Origin: Caldilineaceae bacterium
Lineage (GTDB): Bacteria; Chloroflexota; Anaerolineae; Caldilineales; Caldilineaceae
DNA: 56,093 nucleotides
Reading direction: 5' to 3'
NCBI GenBank assembly: GCA_022821585.1
Contig: JAJEDI010000029.1
Coordinates: 1-56,093 of the forward strand
Shown here: one piece after another, positions 20,525-32,477 of the stretch
Layout: each line of letters opens with the position of its first letter
Numbering within the stretch: the first letter of the stretch is position 1
The notes under the pieces: model-generated
The model's database searches: none
What the model was told of the DNA's origin: nothing
The model's input: only the letters and a program-made list of their open reading frames with translations
Position numbers and translations under genes: made by a program

Positions 20525-21871
20525 TCAGGCGTTTTCGGCGGCATGGCGGGGGTCCGCGACCCAGAAGGCCATGAGCAGGACGCCGGCCAGGCCGGCGGCG
20601 GCGCTGAGAGCGAAGAGCCACGTGTAGCTGACGGTGGCGAGCCAGCCGCCAAGGAGAGGGATGACGACGTTGATGGTGCCGATGATGGAGTTGGTGATGC
20701 CGACGTAGGTGGGGCGCTGTTCCGGGCCGGTGAATTCGAGCACGATCATGAGGCCGGAGACGAAGGTGGAACTGAAGTAGACGCCGAGGAGGACGAAGAC
20801 AAGATAGTAGAGAAGCGGCAAGGCGGCCAGCCCGGCGATGACATAGCCCGAGGCGGCGGCGAGCCCGCCGAGCACGAGCGCAACTTTGTGTCCTTTGCGG
20901 TCGGCGAGGAGGCCGAAGAGGAGATTGCTGGCGGACTGGCCGACGAGAAGGGCGACGGTGTAGCTGCCGACGGTGCCGCCGGAGACATCCCATTTGCTGA
21001 TGGCGGCCGCGGTGACGAAGGCCATGCCCATGCCACCGACGGCGAGGAGGCCGCGGGCGGTGAGGAAGCGGCGGAAGTTACGATCACGGCGCAGGATGCG
21101 GCCGAGCCTGGTCCAGATGCGGAGACGGTTTTCGGCGGTACGCGGGACCTTGCGAACGGGTTCGCGGGTGAGGGCGAGGACGGCCCAGCCGGCGAACATG
21201 AGGATGGTAGCGAGCCCGAAAAGGATGAGGAAGTTGCGGGGAAAGGGCAGTGTCTCCAGGATGCGGCTGCTGCCGATGGCACCGAGCGCGCCGGCGATGC
21301 CGCCGACGAACATGGTTACGCCCATGAGGCGGCCGCGGCGGGTAGCGGGAAAGCAGACGGCGAGGAGGTCCTGCCAGGCGGGGGCGATGATGCCGGCGCC
21401 GAAATTGTAGGTGGCGAATGCGAGGAGGAAGAGGGCAAGGGCCCAGGAGGGCGAGCTGACGGCGAGTAGGGTTGTTGCGGTGAGGAGGACGAGGGGCATG
21501 CGTTCGAGGAAGAATCCGAGGTTGATCAGCCAGGGCTTTTTGCGGTCGGTGCGTTCGATGGGGCCGGCGCTGAGGAGCTGGGGGAAGAACCAGCCGCCGT
21601 TGGCGATTACGGCCAGGAGGCCGATGTAGAAGGGGTTGTCAGTGAGCCGGGTGACGAAGAAGGGGAGGATGGTAGTGGCCGACATGAGGCTCTGGGCCAG
21701 GAGGAAGAAGGCGCCGTCGATGACGTTGACGGAGAAGTTCCAGTTGTAGTTGCGCCATACCTCGGCCTCGACATCCTCATCCGAGCGGACGGCGGCGGGC
21801 AGGTCGGCCTGCAACATGCGGCGCACCATGGCGATGGCGAACCGGCGGGCGGGGATGATGGTTCCGAGCAT
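20525..21871 (-). CDS. MFS transporter
   Basis: 448 residues with about 12 hydrophobic segments. Typical sequence includes NPFYIGLLAVIANGGWFFPQL in the first half and the DRKGHK loop between segments 8 and 9, matching the DRKKP loop between 2 and 3. The substrate is unknown. An N-terminal cytoplasmic stretch of about 45 residues precedes the first segment. Heptamer repeats (21879-21906) lie just upstream. Confidence 0.88.
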   Translation of the reverse strand: MLGTIIPARRFAIAMVRRMLQADLPAAVRSDEDVEAEVWRNYNWNFSVNVIDGAFFLLAQSLMSATTILPFFVTRLTDNPFYIGLLAVIANGGWFFPQLLSAGPIERTDRKKPWLINLGFFLERMPLVLLTATTLLAVSSPSWALALFLLAFATYNFGAGIIAPAWQDLLAVCFPATRRGRLMGVTMFVGGIAGALGAIGSSRILETLPFPRNFLILFGLATILMFAGWAVLALTREPVRKVPRTAENRLRIWTRLGRILRRDRNFRRFLTARGLLAVGGMGMAFVTAAAISKWDVSGGTVGSYTVALLVGQSASNLLFGLLADRKGHKVALVLGGLAAASGYVIAGLAALPLLYYLVFVLLGVYFSSTFVSGLMIVLEFTGPEQRPTYVGITNSIIGTINVVIPLLGGWLATVSYTWLFALSAAAGLAGVLLMAFWVADPRHAAENA

Positions 21872-22046
21872 TGGGACGGCAGTGGTCAGTGGTCAGTGGT
21901 CAGTTAACACTGAAGTATAGGCGGGTTGGGGCTGCTGCGCTACTTTCTGGGGGTGTGTATAATTGTGCCGTGGGCTCCTGCAGGGTAGGGGCAGAGGGTG
22001 GCGAAGCTGATTCCTACACGATAGATGGAAGCGAGTGTGAACTGAT

Positions 22047-24092
<2,046 letters not shown>

Positions 24093-24179
24093 TCAGTGGG
24101 CTGAGACGGCGAGTGGGGATGTAGGCACCGTTGGATAGACATATTGCCGGGAAAGAATACACACGGTGGATGAGGCACG

Positions 24180-24244
24180 TTTTAGGAGAGGGGGCGTTGC
24201 GGGGGCGGAGCCCCCCCACAAGGGAGGCCGCTTGCGGCCGACCG
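24180..24244. repeat. dispersed GC-hairpin repeat, copy 1
   Basis: The sequence begins TTTTAGGAGAGGGGGCGTTG and contains a GGGGGC/GCCCCC hairpin and a GGCCG palindrome. A near-identical copy lies at 55924-55990. It is non-coding, in the gap after the HdrD-like gene. Confidence 0.8.
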
Positions 24245-24380
24245 CCCAAAGGCGAGGAGAGAGTAGAGAGAAGTGAGGAGAGAGAAAACTTCGCTCGCCT
24301 CGTTCGGAGACGCGAACTGACTGTGGCTGCGTAGTCACTTTTTGGTATGTCCTGTGGTGCAGTGTGCTGGGGATGGGGGA

Positions 24381-25196
24381 TCAGCAGAGGAAGGCTGCGA
24401 ACCTGGAGGGGGCGGCGATGAGGGTTGCGGCCTGGAAGGCGGCGTAGAAGAGGAGCACGCAGAGGAAGGTCCAGGACAGGCCGCGGACGATGCGAGGGTC
24501 GCGGACGAGGGGCTGGCGGCCGAAATTGAGGACGGAGGGCGGGCGGTAGCGGGGCAGGAGGCCGATGGCGATTATAGCGCCGCCGGCGAGGCCGCCCATG
24601 TGGCCCCAGTTGTCGACGTTGGCGACCGAGAAACCGAGAAACAGGTTGATGACCAGGATGGCGAGGGCGGACTGGAGCATGGACCGCCCCTGCCGGCCCA
24701 TGTTTTCCCGAAAGCGATAGAAGTAGATGATGGTTGCGCCGAGCAGGGCGAAGACGGCGCCGGATGCGCCTGCGGAGGGGGCGGGCGAGAAGGCGTAGCT
24801 GGCGATGCTGCCGAGGAGGCCGCCGAGAAGGTAGATGACGGTGAAGCGCATGTGGCCGAAATGGCCTTCGATGATGGGGCCGAGCCAGAAGAGGCCGATC
24901 AGGTTGGAGATGAGATGGATGGGGCCGATGTGAAGGAACATGGCGGTGAAGAGCCGCCAGTTCTCGCCCTGCAGGATATGCCAGTTGGACTTCATGCCGA
25001 GGGCACAGAGGACGCGCAGGTCGGTGGGGCCGTTCCAGACGCGGAATGCGAGGAGCCCGTAGATGAAGGTGGCGGCGAAGACGAGGAGGTTGACGGCGAT
25101 CAAGGCGCGGCTGATGCGCGGGGGGACGAGGGGGATGTAGAAGGTTGGCGCGGGCGGCGGGCCGGCGGTGCGGGGCGGGGGGCCGAAGATGCTCAT
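24381..25196 (-). CDS. rhomboid-family intramembrane serine protease
   Basis: 271 residues. Six core membrane segments are seen. The catalytic serine is in GASGAVFALLG and the catalytic histidine in NWGHMGGLAGG; NLIGLFWLGPIIEGHFG carries the usual loop sequence. Rhomboids cut membrane proteins within or next to the bilayer. It starts 8 bp after the guanylate kinase stop, so the two are co-transcribed. An in-frame GTG one codon earlier is possible. There is no zinc-ribbon or other N-terminal extra domain. Confidence 0.9.
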   Translation of the reverse strand: MSIFGPPPRTAGPPPAPTFYIPLVPPRISRALIAVNLLVFAATFIYGLLAFRVWNGPTDLRVLCALGMKSNWHILQGENWRLFTAMFLHIGPIHLISNLIGLFWLGPIIEGHFGHMRFTVIYLLGGLLGSIASYAFSPAPSAGASGAVFALLGATIIYFYRFRENMGRQGRSMLQSALAILVINLFLGFSVANVDNWGHMGGLAGGAIIAIGLLPRYRPPSVLNFGRQPLVRDPRIVRGLSWTFLCVLLFYAAFQAATLIAAPSRFAAFLC

Positions 25197-25206
25197 CACG
25201 GCCGGT

Positions 25207-25848
25207 CTACAGATTGATCGGCGACCAGTCGACGCGACATTTTTCGGCCTGGATGATGCTGATCACCTTGTCGACGGTCTCGTCCTGGCGGTCGTCGCGA
25301 TTGACGACGACGTATTGAAAGTTCTGCAGGTGCTGCATCTCCTTGCGGGCGGTGGCGATGCGCATCTTGAGGCGGTCGGGGGTTTCGGTTTTGCGTTCGA
25401 GAAGGCGGCGCAGCTGCTCTTCTTCATTTTCGGCGACGAGGAAGATGGTCACGGCCTCGGGAATGAGGCGGCGGATGGTGGCTGCACCCTGTACGTCGAT
25501 GCGGAGGATAACGTCCTTTCCGCTGGCGAGGGCCTTGCGCACGTGGGTTTTGGGGATACCCTTATAGTCGCCGTAGACGACGGCATATTCCAGGAGTTCG
25601 TTGGCGTCGATCATTTCGGCGAATTCGCCAACGGATACGAAGTGGTAGTCGACGCCTTCTTTCTCATTGGGCCGGCGGGGCCGGGTGGTAGCGGTTACGA
25701 CGAAGTGGAAGGGGAGGTCTCGCTTCTTCATCAGAGAAAGGGTGGTATCTTTGCCGACACCGCTGGGCCCGGATATCACCACCAGGATTGGATGGGGTTG
25801 ATTTTGCCGGTCGTAGATCGGAGTCACATCATCCTGAATATCGGACAT
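25207..25848 (-). CDS. gmk: guanylate kinase
   Basis: 213 residues. P-loop GPSGVGKD lies at 27-34, with aspartate where serine or alanine is more usual. TTRPRRPNEKEGVDYHFV is the GMP-binding block and VILRIDVQGA follows. The enzyme makes GDP from GMP. A downstream rhomboid gene shares the operon. The first 18 residues are an extra, poorly conserved lead. Confidence 0.93.
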   Translation of the reverse strand: MSDIQDDVTPIYDRQNQPHPILVVISGPSGVGKDTTLSLMKKRDLPFHFVVTATTRPRRPNEKEGVDYHFVSVGEFAEMIDANELLEYAVVYGDYKGIPKTHVRKALASGKDVILRIDVQGAATIRRLIPEAVTIFLVAENEEEQLRRLLERKTETPDRLKMRIATARKEMQHLQNFQYVVVNRDDRQDETVDKVISIIQAEKCRVDWSPINL

Positions 25849-25985
25849 GAAAGACGCATCCCATTGGAGTTTTGAGTTTCCGGTGTTCAGTTGTCGGTCG
25901 CGGCACGGGAGAGGCCGCTTGCTGACTGAAAACTGACTACTGACAGTAAGAAACGAAAACCACTCTGGCAGGCATCACCATTGCT

Positions 25986-26013
25986 TTGTGCCGGGCATTT
26001 CGCTGGATATAAT
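25986..26013 (+). promoter_or_regulatory. possible promoter for the FmdB-like gene
   Basis: TATAAT at 26008-26013 is perfect; TTGTGC lies 16 bases upstream at 25986-25991 and is only a half match. It points to the zinc-ribbon gene 170 bp downstream. Confidence 0.4.
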
Positions 26014-26181
26014 GATGGGCAGTCGATCGCCCATGCTGGCATAAGGTACGCGATTCAGTATAGTTCAAATTATAAAGTGGGCGAAAAAACAGGCGCGTAT
26101 GAGTTCTGAAGAGAGCCGATTTTGGGGGTAGGTCAGGGGGCGCCCGGCGCTCGAAAAGGAGACAGGGACGCAGGGGAGAAA

Positions 26182-26562
26182 ATGCCGATATACGAGTATT
26201 ACTGTTTTGATTGCAAGAAGCGGGTGAGTGTTCTGTTCCGCACGATGGCGGAGGCTGAGGCGGGGGCTTCGGGGTGTCCGGAGTGTGCGGGGGAGCGGTT
26301 GCGGCGGCTGATGAGCCGGCTGCGAGTGCTGCGTTCGGAGGAGAATCGGATCGAGTCGATGGCGGAGGATTCGTCGCTGCTGTCCGGGTTGGAGGAGGAG
26401 GACCCGAGGGCGCTGGCGCATTTCATGCGCAAGATGAGCGATGAGACAGGCGAGCCGCTGGACGATGAGTTGACGGAGGTGGTGGACCGCCTGGAGTCGG
26501 GGGAGAGCCCGGAGTCGATTGATTCTTCGATGCCGGATGGGGAGGACGGCAGTAGTCAGTAG
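26182..26562 (+). CDS. FmdB-family zinc-ribbon protein
   Basis: 126 residues. It begins MPIYEYYCFDCKKR, the FmdB signature, with a second pair CPEC to complete a CxxC...CxxC zinc ribbon in the first 45 residues. Residues 55-126 are acidic and probably helical. The start at 26182 is fixed by the signature and by GGGGAGAAA upstream. Family members are thought to be small regulators, but no firm role is known. A terminator follows at 26656. Confidence 0.88.
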   Translation: MPIYEYYCFDCKKRVSVLFRTMAEAEAGASGCPECAGERLRRLMSRLRVLRSEENRIESMAEDSSLLSGLEEEDPRALAHFMRKMSDETGEPLDDELTEVVDRLESGESPESIDSSMPDGEDGSSQ

Positions 26563-26655
26563 TCAGTGGTCAGTGAAATGCGAGGGGGGATGGGACGGAC
26601 GCCTTTTTGACCATAGAGGGCCGCGGAGAACACCTATTTTTGTCCACGAAGAGAG

Positions 26656-26682
26656 CCTTCGGTGAAAGCTGAAGGTTTTTTT
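26656..26682 (+). terminator. rho-independent terminator after the FmdB-like gene
   Basis: CCTTCGG (26656-26662) pairs with CTGAAGG (26669-26675, one G-T pair), loop TGAAAG, then seven T. Confidence 0.75.
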
Positions 26683-26717
26683 GTTTGCGGAGGTGTGGGG
26701 GGGCGGGAGAAGGGGGG

Positions 26718-27047
26718 TTATATCTTTTCGAAGTGGTCGACGGGGACGACAAAGATGATGGCGCCGCCGACCTGTTTTTCGACGGGGGTGGGGATGTGCA
26801 TCTCGCCGGGTTCCATGACGGGCGGGAGGGGCGTGACGTATTGGACGCGGCTGGTGCAGCTTTCGCGGAAGACGGTGAGGACGTCTTCGACCTGCTCGTC
26901 CTGGACGCCGCAGAAGATGGTTGCATTGCTGATGCGAAGGAAGCCGCCGCGTGTGCCGGTAATGGTGGCGGCGTAGCCGCGGCGTCCGAGACGGTCGAGG
27001 AGGTTGGGGCTATCTTCTTCGTTGACGATGGCGATGACTAACTTCAT
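26718..27047 (-). CDS. cyclic-di-AMP receptor protein (DarA/PstA-like)
   Basis: 109 residues of the PII-like c-di-AMP receptor family: MKLVIAIVNEEDSPNLLDRL, TGTRGGFLRISNATIFCGV and the C-terminal GGAIIFVVPVDHFEKI. These trimers bind c-di-AMP; their targets are unclear. In many Firmicutes the gene sits next to tmk. Here tmk is on the same strand 5.4 kb upstream, separated by two membrane-enzyme genes, which may be a remnant of that order. Confidence 0.9.
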   Translation of the reverse strand: MKLVIAIVNEEDSPNLLDRLGRRGYAATITGTRGGFLRISNATIFCGVQDEQVEDVLTVFRESCTSRVQYVTPLPPVMEPGEMHIPTPVEKQVGGAIIFVVPVDHFEKI

Positions 27048-27389
27048 GCTCTTTGTTTTCAGTTTCTAGTTTTTAGTGTCCGTTGACATCTTGGGTAGGA
27101 CGTCCAGGATTCAACAGGAACGGAGAGTCTGCAGGCGAGCTGGCGGTTGAAGGCGTTCCTCTGGGAGATGACTCGGGCGTTCTCCGACATGCAAGGCAGC
27201 CCACCGGAAGGACCAATCAAATCATATCCCATTTTGGCTACTTCTGTCTATTGGCAAATGTGGTCGGGTGCAGTCCCAGATGGGGGGCGTGCCAGGGCAC
27301 CCACAAGGGGTGCCCCTACCGGTATCTTTGGCGGGAAAGGAGATGTTTTGGCTGGCCCGCGTGTACCTGCCTTCCGCATCGTTGCCGGA
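27048..27389. other. intergenic stretch with repeats
   Basis: It contains heptamer repeats at 27052-27078 and one copy of the GGGCACCCACAAGGGG hairpin repeat (27295-27320). No gene was found. Confidence 0.6.
27295..27320. repeat. GGGCACCC hairpin repeat
   Basis: Same GGGCACCCACAAGGGGTGCC core, followed by CCTACC. It is the only copy seen inside the housekeeping block. Confidence 0.8.
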
Positions 27390-29522
27390 TCATTTGCCGG
27401 TCGCCTCATTCTCAAATTCAGAGAGAACGACTGAGTCCAAGCCATTCTCGGTGATGATTTTAGGCGCGCCGTCCAGGGTTACGTCGTAGAGGCCGGCGAT
27501 CAGGCGAAGGGGGCCGGGCGGCAGGGTTGCGGGCAGTCGGAGGGCCATGCTGCTGAATCCTGCGGGCGAGTTCAACTGCAGAATTGGGTCTGCCTGGGAA
27601 AGAATGCCGCCGGACTCGTTGATCAGGTGGACGAATATTTTCTCCCCTCCGGTAAGTTCTGATTGATTTCCCTTCCAGTCCATATGCAGGACCAGAATGC
27701 CGCCGGCGGTCAGCGTTTGGGGGCTCAGTTGTGCTTTCACCAGTGTAACACCATTTTCGAATCGTGCGTCCTGCTCTTGCCAGCCCTGCGGGTCGGGGCG
27801 AGCAAAGAGGTGCACCGGAAAGATGCCGACCTTCTCCTGCAGGACCTTTCGAAAACCGGCGGCGAGTGCGTCCGGCGCAATTCCGGTAGCGTCCCAGTTG
27901 GGAGCGGGGGCGGCGGGCAGGATGACTCTGAATACGCTGCTGCGGATAAGGGAATCGACCACGTGCGCGGCGCCTTCGGCGTCGTGGGGCCGGGGCGGTA
28001 TCATGAACTGTTGGACGTCGCCCTTGTAGTAGTACGAGAGGGTGGGGTCGGGGAAGTTCGCGGCGATACGGACGTCTTGTGCCGGCAGGCCGAGGCTCCA
28101 GCGATCCAGCGTTCCGGCCAGCGCCCGCCACCCCAGTGATCCGCTTTCATAATAGTGGTAGCGCAGGCTGAAGAGGTTGGCGGCCAAGACAAGGATTATC
28201 AACGCGGCAGCGGAGATACGACCGAGCGCGAGCCTCGCGAGCAGACTGGCCGGATGGGCAGTAGAGTCTTGCCCGCTGCCTGTGCCGGCTTCACCGTCGA
28301 CCCAGTAACTCCAGCGCCAGTTCAGGTGCGTGTCGATCCAGCTGCTCATGCTGGACGCACTCACAGCTAGCAGCAGCACGAAGGGCGGCAGCGCCGCGGC
28401 CAGATAGCGTTCATCAAGTACCGGCCGTTCGCGCGAGGTGATCCACGTCGCGAGTAGAGGGATGAACAGGTAGAGTAGCAGAAATACAGTAGCATTTGTC
28501 TGGCCGGGCAGGGTCTGCTGATGATCCACTGCGTCGATTCGGGTCTTTTGGTCAGTTTGGGTTTCGGGATCATTGCGCGCTGCCGTACCGTCTTCGGCAC
28601 TGTCTTTGTTGGGCAGGCCGAAGGCGAGTCCTGCGACGATAACGGACCCTGCCAGCAGCCCTGCGGAGAACCTCCAGATCGGGTGCGGGACGGTTTCGCC
28701 CAAGGCAAAGACACCGAGTGAGCGCCACAGCATCGCCCCGAAGGCGGGGGAATCGCCATTACCGCCGTAGCCGATCAATGTCTGCCATGCGCTGACCAGC
28801 CACGGCGCGAATAAGGCGGCGGTCAACAGTTGCGCGAGACTCCAGCGCAATACCAGCGCGCCACTGTCAGAAGGCCACGTTGCCAGGAATTTTCCGGCGC
28901 GAAGCTTGGCGCGGCGCAGCCAGATGGTGCGCAGCAGCAAGAAAAGGATGAAGAAGTTGTGCGCCAGAATGATGAATGCGGCGTAGTAGTGAACGTGCAA
29001 AACAGCGGCCGCGCAGACGGCATAGCCTGCGGGAGCCAGCCAGCTTTTGGGCTGCCGGATAACATGCAGGGCCAGGATTGTGGAGGCCACGGTCAGCGCC
29101 AGGCTGAGTGAGTACATGCGGGCGTCCTGGCTGTGCCAGATGGCGTAGGTGTTCACGGCCAGGAGCAGGCTGGCTGTGAGAGCGGTCGACGCGCGCAGAC
29201 GAAGCTGCTTTGCCAGATGGAATACCAGTGGGATGGCCAGCGTCCCCGCCAGGACGGGGATAAATCGCAGCGCGAATTCGTGCGTACCGGCGAACTGGAG
29301 CCAGCCGTGCTGCAGAAGGTAACTGCCAACGGGGTGGGGTTCTCGCAACGCCAGTGTTTGCGCCACGATTTGGCCGGGGGAGCTCAGGCTGAAGAAGAAG
29401 CCGAAGCTCTCGTCGCCGCGAAGTTCGCGAAAGCCGAGGCGGAAGAGCCTGAGCGCGAAGCCGATCATGATGACTGCCAGCAGTGCGGCGCGCTGCGGGG
29501 GCTTGCGTCTGAGCCGGTTCAT
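27390..29522 (-). CDS. GT39/ArnT-like membrane glycosyltransferase
   Basis: 710 residues. Near the N-terminus ELRGDESFGFFF carries the acidic pair expected of GT-C enzymes, followed by HPVGSYLLQHGWL and WHSQDARMYSL. About 11-12 membrane segments extend to residue 450, and a soluble beta-rich domain forms the C-terminal third. Such enzymes transfer sugars from polyprenyl-phosphate donors on the outer side of the membrane. The ATG overlaps the stop of the YfhO-like gene (ATGA), so the two are coupled and probably work on the same glycan. Confidence 0.85.
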   Translation of the reverse strand: MNRLRRKPPQRAALLAVIMIGFALRLFRLGFRELRGDESFGFFFSLSSPGQIVAQTLALREPHPVGSYLLQHGWLQFAGTHEFALRFIPVLAGTLAIPLVFHLAKQLRLRASTALTASLLLAVNTYAIWHSQDARMYSLSLALTVASTILALHVIRQPKSWLAPAGYAVCAAAVLHVHYYAAFIILAHNFFILFLLLRTIWLRRAKLRAGKFLATWPSDSGALVLRWSLAQLLTAALFAPWLVSAWQTLIGYGGNGDSPAFGAMLWRSLGVFALGETVPHPIWRFSAGLLAGSVIVAGLAFGLPNKDSAEDGTAARNDPETQTDQKTRIDAVDHQQTLPGQTNATVFLLLYLFIPLLATWITSRERPVLDERYLAAALPPFVLLLAVSASSMSSWIDTHLNWRWSYWVDGEAGTGSGQDSTAHPASLLARLALGRISAAALIILVLAANLFSLRYHYYESGSLGWRALAGTLDRWSLGLPAQDVRIAANFPDPTLSYYYKGDVQQFMIPPRPHDAEGAAHVVDSLIRSSVFRVILPAAPAPNWDATGIAPDALAAGFRKVLQEKVGIFPVHLFARPDPQGWQEQDARFENGVTLVKAQLSPQTLTAGGILVLHMDWKGNQSELTGGEKIFVHLINESGGILSQADPILQLNSPAGFSSMALRLPATLPPGPLRLIAGLYDVTLDGAPKIITENGLDSVVLSEFENEATGK

Positions 29523-31978
29523 TGCGGCGCCCGCCGCCAGACAGTTTGCGCCGCTGCCAGGAACTGAAAGCGAAGGGCGATCAATAGCCCGACCCAGCCT
29601 ACGCCGCTGGCTGCCAGACCCAAGACTACGCTTCGAGGTCGATAGACCAGTTCGAGGGTGCCGGAACCTGCCGGGACGGGTATGGCGAGGAATGCCTGAT
29701 TGGCCCTCGCCACCGGCAGCAACAGTTCACCTTGCCAACGGGCCTGCCAGCCGGGCACCCACTTTTCACTAAGGAAAAGAAAGCCGCGCTGTGCGCTCTC
29801 GATACCGATACGCAGATGCCCGGCGGCAACGCGCTCGACCTGCAGGTCAGCGTGGCCGCGGTCGCCGAGAACGAAGCGGCCCTCATGCCAGCTGCTCCCC
29901 AGCGCCTCGGCATCGGAGGCGGCGATCAGCAGTTCGTCGCGGATGTTGAAGGCGGGATCGGCCAGCAGTGCAAGGGCTTCCCTATCATTTACAGTGCGTG
30001 CCCGCTGCGACCACCACAGCCGCGGAGCAGTTGATTTCAGCACGTGAAGGTAGGTTGTTGAGTTTTGCGGCTGATTGAATTCAGCCAGTACCTGGCTCTC
30101 GACGGGCAGTTCGTGTCTCCAGGTGAGAACTGTGCCGGTTCCGGTCAGCTCCCACAGCCGGTCAAGGGGAAAATCCTGCAAGAGGACGTTGTATTGGGCG
30201 TGACGCAGTGGGCTCTTGCCGAGGACATCCTCCCAGCCGAGGAGGAGACCGCTGTTGCGCGAGACTCGATGCTCATTGTAGACGCGCGGCGGGAGGGAGT
30301 TGGGGCGCTGGGCGAGCGACTGGGACGCTTCGAGTACGGCCGCGGCCTCGGGGGGCACCAGGCCGTCCCTGACCGCCGGACCGAAGGTAAGGTTGGTGGC
30401 ATAGTTGGCGACAAACAGGTCGAGCAGCGCCAGGGGGATCAGTGCGATGAGGCGCGTGCGCGCGACCGGTTGGTCGGATAGCCCTATGGTCCGCACGAGT
30501 CGAGGTCCGGCCAGAGTGGCAAAGGTGAAGGCGATGAGCAGTGCCATGGCGCTGGGCCAGAGGAGGGCGGAGTCGGCAATGTCGACGCGGGCGGGAAGCT
30601 GCCGCCAAGCCCAGAACAGCGTCAGGCCGGCGGCGACGGCGGCGGCAAATGCATAGCACAGCGTTCGCCGCTGCCACGCGGACAGGGTGGGCAGAAGCGC
30701 CATGCCATAGCCGCTGAGGACGCTCAGGGAGAAGGCGACCAGATAGACGGCCCGCTCCTGGCCTCGAAACAGTTCGCCGCCGGGCGTGAACCGATAGAAG
30801 AGGCTGTAGAGCGGCAGTCTGCTGCCATAGGAGAGGAGGAAGGCGGCAGCGCCGCAGAACACGAAGAAGAAGGCGGCGGCACGGGCGTGGGGATCGGCGC
30901 CCGGCAACGAGAATCCGGATGAGAACAGGGTGGTGACGGCGACAAGAGCCAGGCCAAGCGCAGCCACGCCTACGTATTGCGGGGAGTAGAGCGTGAACAG
31001 GCCGGGAAGCAGATACTGCAGTGTATCTCTCAGCGCGAAGCCGCCGCCCGCCTGTTGGAAGGTGAGAGAGGCGCGAACGGAATGTTGGACAAATTCGTAG
31101 ACCGGCCAGAGCTGCGCCAAGGTCAAGACGACCAGAACGGTGACATAGGCCGTTGCCATGCCCGCGTACAGGAGCGTTCTTGTGGAAAGGGTCTTGAATA
31201 CGGCCTTGTTTGCACTGCTACTTGCCCGTTGCCTGCGCAGGTCGCTGACAAACAGCATCAGCATCCAACCGCCGACGGCATAGGAGAGGAACAGAAACGT
31301 CTGGGGATGGCCGCCGAAGAAGGCGACGGCTTGCACTGCGGCCGCGGCGAGCCAACGTTTCCATTGTGGAAATACGCGGGAAAGGACGTTTGCGGGGTGC
31401 GGCGAAGGTTTTTCATCGGGGCTACTTTCGGAGCTTCCTGCTGCCACGGGGCCTGCTTTCGGCAGGAGAAGGAGAAGGATGGCGGGCAGCCAGACGGCAA
31501 CGCGGAGGATGCCGATCTGCAAGGGCACGTAGCCGGTGAGGTAGCCGGAGAACCCGAATACGGCGCCGGCCATGAATGCGGCCATTTTGCTGCCGGTCAA
31601 GCGGCGGACGAGCAGATAGGTGAAGAGGCAGGCGAGGAATATATGGAGCGCGGCCTCTGCCTGCAGCCAGTAAAGCCTGACGGCGGGGCTGCGGTCGAAG
31701 CTGGTCAGGAGGAGCAGCGCATTGCTGACAGGATAGAACACGGCGGATTGGGCGTCGGCGAGGAAGGGGTGGCCGGAGAAGGTGTGCGGGTCCCACAGGG
31801 GGAGCCGCAGGTCGAGGATGGCGGACTGTTGAAAGAGGCTGAAGGGAAGAAAGTGCCGGGTGAAATCGCTGTCCGGGAAGGCGGACAGGCCCAATAGATG
31901 CGGCGCGAAGAATAACAGGACCAAGGCGCCGTAGGCCAGGGCGACGGGAAAGGCCGGCGGCTGAAGCGGGCGCTTCAT
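29519..31978 (-). CDS. YfhO-family membrane protein
   Basis: 819 residues. The opening HLLGLSAFPDSDFTRHFLPF and LWDPHTFSGHPFLADAQSAVFYP are family hallmarks, with catalytic-type acidic residues in the first outer loop. About 12-13 membrane segments are followed by a C-terminal beta domain (GFLFLSEKWVPGWQARW). YfhO proteins are GT-C-like and are linked to glycosylation of teichoic acids or lipids in other bacteria. It is the first gene of a two-gene unit with the GT39 gene. Confidence 0.85.
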   Translation of the reverse strand: MKRPLQPPAFPVALAYGALVLLFFAPHLLGLSAFPDSDFTRHFLPFSLFQQSAILDLRLPLWDPHTFSGHPFLADAQSAVFYPVSNALLLLTSFDRSPAVRLYWLQAEAALHIFLACLFTYLLVRRLTGSKMAAFMAGAVFGFSGYLTGYVPLQIGILRVAVWLPAILLLLLPKAGPVAAGSSESSPDEKPSPHPANVLSRVFPQWKRWLAAAAVQAVAFFGGHPQTFLFLSYAVGGWMLMLFVSDLRRQRASSSANKAVFKTLSTRTLLYAGMATAYVTVLVVLTLAQLWPVYEFVQHSVRASLTFQQAGGGFALRDTLQYLLPGLFTLYSPQYVGVAALGLALVAVTTLFSSGFSLPGADPHARAAAFFFVFCGAAAFLLSYGSRLPLYSLFYRFTPGGELFRGQERAVYLVAFSLSVLSGYGMALLPTLSAWQRRTLCYAFAAAVAAGLTLFWAWRQLPARVDIADSALLWPSAMALLIAFTFATLAGPRLVRTIGLSDQPVARTRLIALIPLALLDLFVANYATNLTFGPAVRDGLVPPEAAAVLEASQSLAQRPNSLPPRVYNEHRVSRNSGLLLGWEDVLGKSPLRHAQYNVLLQDFPLDRLWELTGTGTVLTWRHELPVESQVLAEFNQPQNSTTYLHVLKSTAPRLWWSQRARTVNDREALALLADPAFNIRDELLIAASDAEALGSSWHEGRFVLGDRGHADLQVERVAAGHLRIGIESAQRGFLFLSEKWVPGWQARWQGELLLPVARANQAFLAIPVPAGSGTLELVYRPRSVVLGLAASGVGWVGLLIALRFQFLAAAQTVWRRAPQ

Positions 31979-32477
31979 CTGTATGTGGCTGGCGGGGACA
32001 GGCGGGTGTGCGTGGAAACGAGTTCCAAGACGGGTCCAACCGCTTTTGGAGGGGGATGACAGAAGCGAGTCATTGACCAGAATGTCATATCGTTGTTGCC
32101 GGCCATCGCCTGGCCAACTGGAAGAAAGTTACTCCTTCAGGGATTGGATACAGGCTGGGAGCCTGTCCGCGCATGTGCGTGGCAGTGCAGTAACGGTCCT
32201 GATTTCGCGTTTATCCGCGGGTGTATGGCGGGGGAGCTTTTGGCAAGATCCCCGGCTGAGAACGGATCGGTTGGAATAGTATACGTGAACGGGGCCCACA
32301 TGGTTTCAAACAGTGCGGCTACGGCGGCGACTTCGTCGAGATGCCGCCACGGTCTGTGTGCCGGTGGACTGTCCGTGGGCGGGTCCAGCCGGCTAAATTC
32401 CGGCTGCGTGAAGCTCTCTTCGGCTCTATCCAGCAGTGGGAGGAAGGTACCAGGGGTCAGTGGCGGGTGAAGTCCAT
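31979..32477. other. gene-free gap
   Basis: About 500 bp between the YfhO-like gene and tmk. Both strands carry short open frames with no protein-like character. I see no repeat and no hairpin of note. It should hold the promoter for the YfhO/GT39 unit. Confidence 0.4.

Noticed and set aside
19791..20993. 400-codon frame rich in Arg/Pro
   Set aside because: Overlaps the sucrase/ferredoxin-like and MFS genes in another frame; composition is not protein-like.
32093..32470. 125-codon plus-strand frame in the gap before tmk
   Set aside because: No ribosome site, no hydrophobic core pattern and no family resemblance.
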